A stretch of 6,082 nucleotides of DNA. It comes from Bacteroidales bacterium. Its GTDB lineage: Bacteria > Bacteroidota > Bacteroidia > Bacteroidales > SM23-62. The stretch's first letter is position 1, and every line of letters starts with the position of its first letter. The stretch spans positions 1 through 6,082 of the forward strand of contig JADHVS010000254.1 in the NCBI GenBank assembly GCA_016783865.1. The letters are read 5' to 3'. The notes beneath the pieces are model-generated. The model had not been told where the DNA came from. It did no database searches and saw only the letters and a list, made by a program, of their open reading frames with translations. Made by a program: the position numbers and the translations under genes. This document shows positions 1 to 6,082 of this stretch, one piece after another.

Positions 1-12
1 TGTTACTGTTTT

Positions 13-1386
13 ATGGATAAGGAAGAAGCAAATATATTGATCATCGATGATGATTATGATGTATTGAAATCGGCCCATGTATTCCTGAAACGGTTCTATT
101 CAAAAGTTGAGATAGAACAGATACCCGAGAATATAATACACAGGATTTCGTCGGAAGCATTTGATGTGGTATTACTTGATATGAACTTCCAGAAGGGGAA
201 AAGGGATGGAGAAGAAGGCTTTTACTGGCTGAACCATATATTGAATGAATCACCCGACCTGGTAGTGATCCTGATTACTGCCTATGGGGATGTTGACCTT
301 GCCATCCGCGCCATGAAGGAAGGAGCCGTTGATTTTGTTTTAAAACCATGGAAAAACCAGAAATTACTGGCCACAATAAATGCTGCCCTGCAGCTTCGAA
401 AATCAAAGTATGAAGTTGAGCATCTTCGTCACACTCAACAAAAACTGGTCGAGGATCAGCATCAGCACTACGGCCCCTTTATTGGAAACTCGGAAAGAAT
501 TAATGAATGCAAATCCCTTGTCGAAAAGTTAGCTTCAACAGATGCCGATGTCCTGATACTGGGAGAAAACGGAACGGGCAAAGAGCTAATTGCCAGACAA
601 CTACATAAATTATCAGAAAGGAATGACAGGGTGTTTATTCCGGTTGACCTGGGGGCCCTTTCTGAAACGCTCTTTGAAAGCGAATTGTTCGGTCATGTTA
701 AGGGTGCGTTTACAGATGCCAGGGAAGATAAACCGGGCCGGTTTGAAATGGCCCATAAGGGGACTATTTTCCTTGACGAGATCGGAAATCTTTCTCTTCC
801 TCTTCAGTCCAAGTTGCTGACGGTATTGCAAAACCGGAAAACCATCCGGGTTGGATCGGTCAGGGAGATCCCGGTCGATTTCCGGCTCATATGCGCTACC
901 AATCAGTCACTGTATAAGAGGGTGGAACAGGGACAATTCAGACGTGACCTGCTGTACCGGATCAATATGGTGGAGGTCCATGTCCCACCCCTGCGTGAGA
1001 GGCAGGATGACCTGGCCCTGCTGTTCGATCACTTTTTTAATATCTACAAAAAGAAATATAATAAGCAGCCTTTGAAATACAGTCTCAAAACAATTGAAAA
1101 ACTAACCAAATATGCCTGGCCGGGCAATGTCAGGGAACTGCAGCATGCGGTGGAGAGGGCCGTGATATTGAGTGACCGGAACCTCATGACATATGCTGAT
1201 ATCATGCCTTTCAGCCCGTTAGGAGGCTCCACTCCATCCAAAGACATTACCAGTCTGGATGAAATGGAAAAACAGCATCTCATTAAGATCATTGAAAAAA
1301 ACAAAGGAAACATAACAAAGGCTGCTGAAGATCTGGGTATCTCGCGTACTGCCTTACACCGGAGGATCAATAAATATGGCCTTTAA
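13..1386 (+). CDS. Sigma-54-dependent response regulator, NtrC family
   Basis: Cytoplasmic transcription activator that, once phosphorylated by its kinase, uses ATP hydrolysis to open sigma-54 RNA polymerase promoters. Three domains are visible in 457 residues, the normal family length. The receiver (about 6-125) has the acidic pocket D12/D13, phospho-acceptor D56, T89 and K111. The AAA+ domain (about 155-395) has Walker A GENGTGKE (184-191), the sigma-54 contact loop as GAFTDA (231-236) instead of GAFTGA, Walker B with D255/E256, the ATN sensor I (295-297), arginines near 310-316 and WPGNVREL (369-376). A Fis-type helix-turn-helix closes the protein (about 430-456). The ATG at 13 gives the expected receiver N-terminus, but the frame stays open to the window edge, so a start further upstream cannot be excluded. 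No Shine-Dalgarno is seen in the 12 bases available. The downstream kinase gene overlaps it by 11 bp and is its obvious partner. Target genes are unknown; nearby ABC transporter genes are an inference. Confidence 0.95.
   Translation: MDKEEANILIIDDDYDVLKSAHVFLKRFYSKVEIEQIPENIIHRISSEAFDVVLLDMNFQKGKRDGEEGFYWLNHILNESPDLVVILITAYGDVDLAIRAMKEGAVDFVLKPWKNQKLLATINAALQLRKSKYEVEHLRHTQQKLVEDQHQHYGPFIGNSERINECKSLVEKLASTDADVLILGENGTGKELIARQLHKLSERNDRVFIPVDLGALSETLFESELFGHVKGAFTDAREDKPGRFEMAHKGTIFLDEIGNLSLPLQSKLLTVLQNRKTIRVGSVREIPVDFRLICATNQSLYKRVEQGQFRRDLLYRINMVEVHVPPLRERQDDLALLFDHFFNIYKKKYNKQPLKYSLKTIEKLTKYAWPGNVRELQHAVERAVILSDRNLMTYADIMPFSPLGGSTPSKDITSLDEMEKQHLIKIIEKNKGNITKAAEDLGISRTALHRRINKYGL
1361..1365 (+). 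promoter_or_regulatory. Shine-Dalgarno for the histidine kinase, inside the regulator gene
   Basis: GGAGG lies 10 nt before the ATG at 1376, within the last codons of the response regulator. A strong Shine-Dalgarno is unusual beside the other genes of this window, none of which shows one. It fixes the kinase start at 1376 and fits translational coupling across the 11-bp overlap. Confidence 0.55.
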
Positions 1387-2746
1387 AAATTTTACAACAG
1401 GAATCGTCATCAGGATAATTTTCCTGTTGATCTTTACCTATCTGAGCGGAGCAACCCTGGCACTGATAGGTGAAAAAGACCTGTTTTTCCTGCCCCTGGT
1501 TTTGCTTGTGGTACTCATTTTGCTTTCGATTGAATTCATAATTTATACCCACCGTACGAACCAGAACCTGGCCAAATTCATATTACATCTGAAAAATGCC
1601 GATTTCTCTTTCAGGTTCAATAATAAGAAAGCCGGCAAACCATATGTAAAATTATATCAAGCGTTTGATGAATTGACTGTCATGATCAAGGACATCAAGA
1701 TAGAAAAAGAGGCCCAGTACAATTACCTTCAGACTATTGTCGGCCATATCAACATCGGCATCATTTCCCTGAAAGATAAGAATGAGATTGTCCTGATAAA
1801 TGAACCGGCAAAAAAGATATTAGGCATCCCTCAACCGGCCACCTGGGAAGATATTTCAAAGCAGGTGCCTGATTTTGCAAAAGAAGTCGGTGAAATGAAA
1901 GGAGGTGGCAGCAAGCTGACGGAATTTATCTCGGGAAATGACTTCAAGCGGTTATCGGTTAAAATATCCACCATGCTCATCCTGAAAGAAGAGTTCCGGA
2001 TCATTACGTTCCAGGATATCCGGGCAGAAATAGACTATAAGGAGGTTGAGGCGTGGCATAAGCTTATCAGGATCCTGCGGCATGAAATAATGAATTCTGT
2101 TACGCCCATATCTTCCATGACCGAGACCATTCTGATGCTGGTGGAAGATCACCTGGGACAATCCAAAAAGAAGGCCGACCTTTCAGATGATGACATCCAT
2201 GATATCCTGACAAGTATCAGGACGATCCATGAGCGAAGCGAAGGACTATATGAGTTTGTTGAGAAATACAGGGAAATAAGCAAAATTCCACCACCTGAGA
2301 AGGAGCAGATCGAGGTAAAGGAAATAATCAATAATGTTGTCAGGCTGTTTGAACAAGATCTCTTATCCGGGGAGATCGATCTGGAGATCCGGGCAGCGAA
2401 TCCCTCACTGAATATTCTGGCCGACAAGCATCTCATTGAACAGGTACTGATCAACCTGGTAAAAAACAGCATTGAAGCGCTTGGGAATAAGGAGAATAAA
2501 TTCATCAGGATCATATCTGAAGGCACAAAGGCAACACAGGTTATCCGGGTTATGGATAATGGATGCGGCATTGAAGAAGAACAGATGGATGAGGTTTTTA
2601 TACCTTTTTTCTCTACCAAAGAATCGGGGGCAGGTATCGGGTTGACCCTTTCAAAGCAGATCATGCAATTACATGGAGGGAATATCATTGCAGAGAGCAA
2701 GCCAGGAAAAGAAACCACCATTAGCCTGATATTTTGCAATGAGTGA
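1376..2746 (+). CDS. NtrY-like sensor histidine kinase
   Basis: Inner-membrane histidine kinase, 456 residues, predicted to phosphorylate the regulator encoded just upstream. Two hydrophobic spans (about 9-31 and 36-57) are joined by only a few residues, so there is essentially no periplasmic sensor domain. A linker (58-117) leads to a PAS-like region (about 118-215) that may hold the real sensing function. The dimerisation/phosphotransfer helix carries RHEIMNS with phospho-acceptor H236. The HATPase_c domain shows the N box (EQVLINLVKNSIEAL, 355-369, N364), G1 box DNGCG (394-398), F box PFFSTKE (410-416) and G2 box GAGIGL (418-423), so all catalytic motifs are intact. The ending HGGNIIAES is typical of the fold. 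The ATG lies in the last codons of the regulator gene with GGAGG 10 nt ahead, so the pair is very probably co-transcribed and translationally coupled. The class resembles NtrY-type kinases; its signal cannot be deduced from the sequence. Confidence 0.94.
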   Translation: MAFKNFTTGIVIRIIFLLIFTYLSGATLALIGEKDLFFLPLVLLVVLILLSIEFIIYTHRTNQNLAKFILHLKNADFSFRFNNKKAGKPYVKLYQAFDELTVMIKDIKIEKEAQYNYLQTIVGHINIGIISLKDKNEIVLINEPAKKILGIPQPATWEDISKQVPDFAKEVGEMKGGGSKLTEFISGNDFKRLSVKISTMLILKEEFRIITFQDIRAEIDYKEVEAWHKLIRILRHEIMNSVTPISSMTETILMLVEDHLGQSKKKADLSDDDIHDILTSIRTIHERSEGLYEFVEKYREISKIPPPEKEQIEVKEIINNVVRLFEQDLLSGEIDLEIRAANPSLNILADKHLIEQVLINLVKNSIEALGNKENKFIRIISEGTKATQVIRVMDNGCGIEEEQMDEVFIPFFSTKESGAGIGLTLSKQIMQLHGGNIIAESKPGKETTISLIFCNE

Positions 2747-2825
2747 TTTGCAGGAATTGGAAAGATTGATTACCGGTTGTCTTAGCTCACTGGTTCCCCA
2801 AAATAATACAATCAGAACATATTGA
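2739..2825 (+). CDS. Possible 28-residue small protein overlapping the kinase stop
   Basis: An ATG at 2739 inside the last kinase codons opens a 28-codon frame ending with TGA at 2823-2825. The peptide begins MSDLQELERLITG and ends NNTIRTY. It has no clear signal peptide, membrane span or recognised motif; the first half could form a short amphipathic helix. The 8-nt overlap with the kinase would suit translational coupling, but there is no Shine-Dalgarno and a frame of this length arises easily by chance. It could also be the decayed start of a third operon gene. Function unknown. Confidence 0.2.
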   Translation: MSDLQELERLITGCLSSLVPQNNTIRTY

Positions 2826-2834
2826 AATAATTAA

Positions 2835-2842
2835 TATACTTG
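2835..2842 (+). promoter_or_regulatory. Candidate -7 element for the methyltransferase
   Basis: TATACTTG matches the Bacteroidota -7 consensus TAnnTTTG at all but one fixed position and lies 24 nt before the ATG at 2867, in an AT-rich stretch. No TTG/TTTG -33 element is found at 19-21 nt upstream, so the match is weak. The 120-bp gap after the kinase (2747-2866) shows no intrinsic terminator, so read-through from the kinase operon is also possible. Confidence 0.25.
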
Positions 2843-2866
2843 CAGTCGATTTAATCATTGAATCCC

Positions 2867-3697
2867 ATGGGGCAACTTATCAAATTGTTACGCACAGGTT
2901 TTTCTACTGAGAATTACTACACTTCGATGAACAGTGCGCTTAAAAAGCTCAACAACGAATATACCATGCTGCACTATCCGTATTATCGAAGCGACGATGA
3001 TACGTTCCTCGAGGCTCAATCTAATCTGACTGACTATTGTGTTTCACATTTCGAATCAATGGAGGATAAAGATGTGCTGGAAATTGGCTGTGGAAATGGT
3101 GTTCAGACGAAATATATCCAGAACAAATTCAAACCCAGGCACATTACAGGTGTTGACCTGAACCGGTCGAACATTGAGATCGCCAATAGTGAAAAGGACA
3201 GAAAGGGATTAAAAAACATTGATTTTAAGATTGATGACGCACAAAAATTAGAAAATATTGAGGATCAATCATATGACATTGTAGTGAATATTGAAAGTGC
3301 GTTTCATTATCCTGATAAAGCATCCTTCTTCAGGGAGATTTTTCGGGTTTTAAAGCCTGGCGGGCACTTTGTGATTTCCGATATACTGAACAGGGGAAAC
3401 AAACCTGGCAGACTAAATTTCTGGAAGAAAAAGATGGTTCTGAATCACTGGCCTCTTAATTACTATCGTTGCGAGCTTGAGGAGGCTAACCTGGAGATCA
3501 TGCATCAGGAGGACATTACCCCAAACGTGATCAAGGGTTTCAGTAATTATAGAACATGGCTGAAAAACAGGCCTAGAGGAGGATTTTTCAGTGAATTTGC
3601 TTTTGATATTTATTATAAGATCAACATGCGATTGATCATCCATACCCTCAAAACGCGGCAGCAATATTATGTTTTTGTGGGTTCGAAGCCTGTTTAA
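2867..3697 (+). CDS. Class I SAM-dependent methyltransferase
   Basis: Soluble methyltransferase of 276 residues that transfers a methyl group from S-adenosylmethionine, probably to a small molecule. Numbered from ATG 2867, it has motif I VLEIGCGNG (70-78), an acidic residue after beta-2 (GVD, D97) that would bind the SAM ribose, a DAQKL segment (D124) near the adenine pocket, an ESAFHYPDK motif (143-151) and LKPGG (162-166). The ES-x-x-H-x-x-D pattern recalls the tocopherol/EryG/RebM-like group of natural-product and lipid methyltransferases; the substrate is not evident. The C-terminal third (about 175-276) is poorly recognisable and probably forms the substrate lid. A TTG at 2858 would add three residues; the ATG is preferred because it is the standard start codon, and an in-frame TAA at 2852 limits any other choice. 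The gene ends 4 bp from the convergent permease gene. It is separated from the kinase by 120 bp, so membership in that operon is uncertain. Confidence 0.88.
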   Translation: MGQLIKLLRTGFSTENYYTSMNSALKKLNNEYTMLHYPYYRSDDDTFLEAQSNLTDYCVSHFESMEDKDVLEIGCGNGVQTKYIQNKFKPRHITGVDLNRSNIEIANSEKDRKGLKNIDFKIDDAQKLENIEDQSYDIVVNIESAFHYPDKASFFREIFRVLKPGGHFVISDILNRGNKPGRLNFWKKKMVLNHWPLNYYRCELEEANLEIMHQEDITPNVIKGFSNYRTWLKNRPRGGFFSEFAFDIYYKINMRLIIHTLKTRQQYYVFVGSKPV

Positions 3698-3701
3698 AGG
3701 A

Positions 3702-5486
3702 TCACTCATACCTTAGTGAGCCTGCCGGGTCGGCATTAGCTGCACGATAGGTCTGCGAACCAATGGTGATCAGGCTCAGAACAAGCACCAGCAATGCCCC
3801 TGACAGGATGGTACCGGCACCAAAAGAGACTTTGTACGGAAAATTCTGAAGCCACAGGTTATTCCCGAAATAAGCAACCGGAAGTGCAATAATAACAGCT
3901 ATCAGTACAAGTTTCAGATAGGTTTTTGATATAAGATAAACCACCGACCAGGCATTTGCCCCAAGTACTTTTCTTACGCCAATCTCTTTTATACGGGTCT
4001 CGGCCGAAAAGGTGGCCATGCCAAATAATCCCATGCAGGCAATCAGGATGGCCAGTAGCGACGTTACACCAACCATGTATAATATATCACTGAAGTGCCG
4101 GTAATAATCTCTGATTTCATGATCCATGAAATCATACTGGATCTTGTGGACCGGATCGATTTTTTCCCAGCTTTTTTCGAGCTTCTTTATGGTTTTTGTC
4201 ATATCCTGACTGCTTACCAGCAGGTTGGCATACTGGTAGCTGTCGGGGATGACACGCAGAGCCATCGGTCCAATTTTAGCAAACATGGCAAAATAGTGGT
4301 AATCTTCTACCACCCCGATGATCTCGGTATAAATGGTATCCTCGATGAATATCGATTTACCTATGGCCTCATCCGGTGTACCCAGCTGGAATGTTTCCAC
4401 TGCATATTCATTAAGGATGATGTATTTCTCTTTTCCCGAATATGAATTCTGCAGGAAGTTCCGGCCGGTCACCAGCTCCAGTCCCAATACATCCATATAG
4501 TTCTCATCGACACTAAAATAGGCCATTTCTATCTTGTCCTCTTTATTATCGACCCAGGCCTCGTCGGTCCACATATTGCCTGTTGCCGGAACGTGTGATG
4601 ACCAGGTAATGATTTTGATTTCCGGGATGGCTTTTAACTCATCTTTCAGCAATCCGGGATCATTTCCAAGCAGCTTCAGGTTGACAATATTCTCCTTATT
4701 GAATCCATAATCTGCGTTCAGGTAAAATCGCATCTGCCGGTATAAAAGAATGATAGTGATGACCAGTACAATGGATACAGTGAATTGGGCCACCACAAGA
4801 AATTTCCTGAGGAAAACCCTGGTAAATACCCTGACGGATGAAAGGTCCTTAAAGATCATTACCGGGTTAAAGGACGACATGTAGGAAGCGGGGATCAATC
4901 CTGCGACGAGACCGGTAGCAAGAGCAAACAGGACAAACCAGATGTATACCTTCACATTCTCATAGGGTGATATTTCGAGAAGGGTCATGAATTTCATCCC
5001 GGTAAAAGCAGGCATAAGCAATTGTAGTAATCCATATGAAATAATCAGGGCAATAACGGAAGCCAGGATGGACTCGGTGATAAATTGAACGAAGATCTGA
5101 TGCCGGTAGGCTTCCGCGACTTTTCTCACACCTATCTCCCTGGCACGCGTCAGCGATTTTGCCAGCGACAGGTTGGTATAATTGAACGCTGCGGTCAAAA
5201 TAACTATCAGTGCCAGAACGGCCATGAAGTATACAACCATTTTGGGCATATAAAAACCCAATTCATTCCCGAGGATCCGTCCGGGGCAAATTTCTGGTAC
5301 AGCCTGTAGTGAAAAACTAAAGTCCTTCTCGGGATGAAAATTGTCGTAGCTTAACTGGTCGATGATAATATTGATAATAAGCAGACAAACGGTCATGCTG
5401 AGCGAAAGACCGATTATATTTATGGCCGAAAAGGTTTTGTGCTTAAAAAGGTTCCGAACGGCTGTGATAAGGTAACTTTTTATCAT
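3702..5486 (-). CDS. FtsX/MacB-like ABC transporter permease with truncated first periplasmic domain
   Basis: Inner-membrane permease of the mechanotransmission (MacB/FtsX) type, which moves conformational work from a cytoplasmic ATPase to envelope substrates; substrate unknown. The expected plan is two homologous halves, each a helix, a periplasmic core domain and a three-helix FtsX domain. Visible here: TM1 (about 19-42), TM2-TM4 (about 84-106, 133-157, 180-203), TM5 (about 228-249), a second periplasmic domain (about 251-467), and TM6-TM8 (about 469-493, 520-541, 555-577). Family signatures are LSYDNFHPEKD after TM1, FNYTNLSLAKSLTRAREIGV before TM3 and KEIGVRKVLGA (500-510). The protein has 594 residues against roughly 780-800 usual for this family, and the loss is concentrated between TM1 and TM2 (see findings). 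The first-half RKV motif continues as AEA rather than the common xGA. ATG 5486 gives the standard MIKSYL-type start; no Shine-Dalgarno. No ATPase gene lies in the window, so its partner is elsewhere. Confidence 0.9.
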   Translation of the reverse strand: MIKSYLITAVRNLFKHKTFSAINIIGLSLSMTVCLLIINIIIDQLSYDNFHPEKDFSFSLQAVPEICPGRILGNELGFYMPKMVVYFMAVLALIVILTAAFNYTNLSLAKSLTRAREIGVRKVAEAYRHQIFVQFITESILASVIALIISYGLLQLLMPAFTGMKFMTLLEISPYENVKVYIWFVLFALATGLVAGLIPASYMSSFNPVMIFKDLSSVRVFTRVFLRKFLVVAQFTVSIVLVITIILLYRQMRFYLNADYGFNKENIVNLKLLGNDPGLLKDELKAIPEIKIITWSSHVPATGNMWTDEAWVDNKEDKIEMAYFSVDENYMDVLGLELVTGRNFLQNSYSGKEKYIILNEYAVETFQLGTPDEAIGKSIFIEDTIYTEIIGVVEDYHYFAMFAKIGPMALRVIPDSYQYANLLVSSQDMTKTIKKLEKSWEKIDPVHKIQYDFMDHEIRDYYRHFSDILYMVGVTSLLAILIACMGLFGMATFSAETRIKEIGVRKVLGANAWSVVYLISKTYLKLVLIAVIIALPVAYFGNNLWLQNFPYKVSFGAGTILSGALLVLVLSLITIGSQTYRAANADPAGSLRYE

Positions 5487-5534
5487 GATTCAGGTTTTGG
5501 GTATGACGCAGGCGGATCGGTTTGGTTACCCGAA

Positions 5535-5559
5535 TTTCCCGTAGCTTGCTGCGAGGAAA
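5535..5559. repeat. Imperfect hairpin with CTTG tetraloop, possibly REP-like
   Basis: TTTCCCGTAG and CTGCGAGGAAA-type arms flank the loop CTTG (5545-5548). Pairing gives five base pairs next to the loop (5540-5544 with 5549-5553, one G-T wobble), a bulged A at 5554, then five more (5535-5539 with 5555-5559). Neither strand has a following T tract, so it is not a standard intrinsic terminator. It lies in the divergent gap and would fall in the 5' leader of the permease if that gene is transcribed from further upstream. A degenerate copy of a dispersed palindromic repeat is one possible reading. Confidence 0.45.
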
Positions 5560-5567
5560 GTTAATCT

Positions 5568-5579
5568 ATAATTAATTAT
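5568..5579. promoter_or_regulatory. Perfect 12-bp A/T palindrome in the divergent intergenic region
   Basis: ATAATTAATTAT is its own reverse complement. It sits near the middle of the gap between the permease start (5486) and the reductase start (5649), where an operator or bent-DNA element acting on both genes could lie. Being only A and T in an AT-rich gap, it may be chance. Confidence 0.2.
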
Positions 5580-5584
5580 GTATC

Positions 5585-5615
5585 TTGATGCGGTCAAAGG
5601 GTATGATTATTTTTC
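5585..5615 (+). promoter_or_regulatory. Candidate Bacteroidota-type promoter for the aldo/keto reductase
   Basis: TTG (5585-5587) is followed after 20 nt by TATTTTTC (5608-5615), which matches the -7 consensus TAnnTTTG except at the last base. The spacing agrees with the known -33/-7 arrangement of the primary sigma factor in this phylum. Transcription would begin around 5620, leaving a leader of roughly 30 nt before the ATG at 5649. A pyrimidine-rich run follows the element. This is a by-eye match only. Confidence 0.35.
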
Positions 5616-5648
5616 TTTTTCCCGAAACCAACAATACATTATAATATC

Positions 5649-6082
5649 ATGGCAAAACAAAACCTTGGCCGCAGAAAGTTTATCCGAAACTCATCCTTGG
5701 GTTTCCTTGGTGCAGGATTAGCTGCTGCCGGTAAGGCAAAATTATCCAATCCGCCGGCAGATAAACCAGCAGATGAAAAAGTTAAAATTAAACAATACCG
5801 CACCCTGGGGCGCACAGGATTTAATATATCTGATCTGAGCTCAGGTGCTCCACGGAACGAAACAATATTACGTGCTTTCCTGGATGCCGGTGCCAATTTC
5901 ATTGATGCCGGGGAAGTTTATATGAATGGGAACTGCGAAAAATTGATAGGGAATGTGATTAAGGATTATGACAGAAAAAATTTATTTATCAATGCCAAGG
6001 TCTTTTCCGAAGATAAGAAATTCGCGAGCAAGGAAGATGTTATTGACCGCGTAAGAAAGACCCTTGAAAGGATTGAATCCGA
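5649..6082 (+). CDS. Tat-signal aldo/keto reductase, 5' part only
   Basis: The first 144 codons of an oxidoreductase that runs off the window. The N-terminus reads GRRKFIRNSSLGFLGAGLAAAG (residues 7 onward in short form: twin arginine R8-R9, then a hydrophobic stretch to about 27), as in Tat-exported redox proteins, predicting export or membrane anchoring of a folded protein. From about residue 49 it becomes an aldo/keto reductase: YRTLGRTGFNISDLSSG is the usual entry strand. FIDAGEVY supplies the catalytic Asp (D86) and Tyr (Y91), and FINAKVF the catalytic Lys (K117). The catalytic His lies beyond the visible part. Members reduce carbonyls with NAD(P)H; the substrate is unknown. The segment between SSG and the catalytic Asp is shorter than in typical family members, so it may belong to a Bacteroidota-specific subgroup. 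ATG 5649 has no Shine-Dalgarno but directly precedes the Tat motif. It is divergent from the permease gene. Confidence 0.85.
   Translation, partial: MAKQNLGRRKFIRNSSLGFLGAGLAAAGKAKLSNPPADKPADEKVKIKQYRTLGRTGFNISDLSSGAPRNETILRAFLDAGANFIDAGEVYMNGNCEKLIGNVIKDYDRKNLFINAKVFSEDKKFASKEDVIDRVRKTLERIES

Noticed and set aside
1044..1370. Minus-strand 108-codon frame opposite the regulator's C-terminus
   Set aside because: It is a shadow of the HTH/AAA+ coding region with no independent start signal or domain.
1908..1917. GCAGCAAGCT in the kinase gene, matching the core of the 5535-5559 hairpin
   Set aside because: It encodes part of a Gly-Ser-Lys-Leu stretch in frame, lacks the matching arms, and is most likely coincidence.
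2149..2739. Long open frame (196 codons) on the minus strand opposite the kinase
   Set aside because: It lies entirely antisense to conserved HATPase motifs, its translation has no recognisable domain, and its composition is rich in Ser/Ile/Leu as expected from complementing Glu/Asp/Lys-rich coding DNA.
2771..2796. Possible terminator hairpin after the kinase (ACCGG with CTGGT)
   Set aside because: Only a 5-bp stem with one wobble and a 13-nt loop, and no T tract follows.
5500..5513. GG-N10-GC spacing reminiscent of a sigma-54 -24/-12 promoter
   Set aside because: Only the invariant GG and GC fit. The bases before GC are AG rather than TT, and the site is about 135 bp from the reductase start. 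Such spacing is common by chance.
5640..5645. TATAAT hexamer just before the reductase ATG
   Set aside because: It is only 3 nt from the start codon, too close to serve as a -10 element for this gene unless the transcript is leaderless, and the phylum's primary promoters use a different -7 motif.
5639..5902. Minus-strand 87-codon frame opposite the reductase start
   Set aside because: It overlaps the Tat leader and barrel entry, which are clearly coding on the plus strand, and has no recognisable features.

Overview
The window looks like a piece of a Bacteroidota chromosome, probably from a free-living or sediment-type Bacteroidales/Marinilabiliales-like lineage. This is inferred from moderate GC, mostly absent Shine-Dalgarno sequences, possible TAnnTTTG-type promoters, a GAFTDA variant in the sigma-54 activator, and an FtsX/MacB-type permease of the double-domain kind that is abundant in that phylum. 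No taxonomic marker gene is present, so the assignment is tentative.

Left part (13-2746, + strand): a tightly coupled two-component pair. First comes an NtrC-family, sigma-54-dependent response regulator (receiver, AAA+, Fis-type HTH). Then comes an NtrY-like membrane histidine kinase whose start overlaps the regulator's end by 11 bp. The kinase has two membrane spans, almost no periplasmic loop and an internal PAS-like region, so it probably senses a cytoplasmic or membrane signal. A 28-codon ORF overlaps the kinase stop and may or may not be real.

Middle (2867-3697, + strand): a class I SAM-dependent methyltransferase resembling small-molecule O/N/C-methyltransferases, after an AT-rich gap. 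It runs tail-to-tail, with only 4 bp between, into a minus-strand FtsX/MacB-like ABC transporter permease (3702-5486). The permease is the oddest gene here. The region between its first two membrane helices is about 40 residues, whereas the matching loop in its second half is about 215 residues. This points to an in-frame internal deletion that removed most of the first periplasmic core domain.

Right part: a 162-bp divergent intergenic region with an imperfect hairpin capped by CTTG, a 12-bp A/T palindrome and a plausible Bacteroidota-type promoter. It is followed by the 5' part of a Tat-signal aldo/keto reductase (5649 to the window edge).

In Bacteroidota, sigma-54 regulator/kinase pairs often sit beside FtsX-type ABC permease genes. 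The likely reading is that the pair controls envelope transporter genes nearby, but no convincing -24/-12 promoter is visible in this window. No RNA genes, CRISPR arrays, insertion sequences or clear intrinsic terminators were found, and nothing here amounts to a clearly new system.
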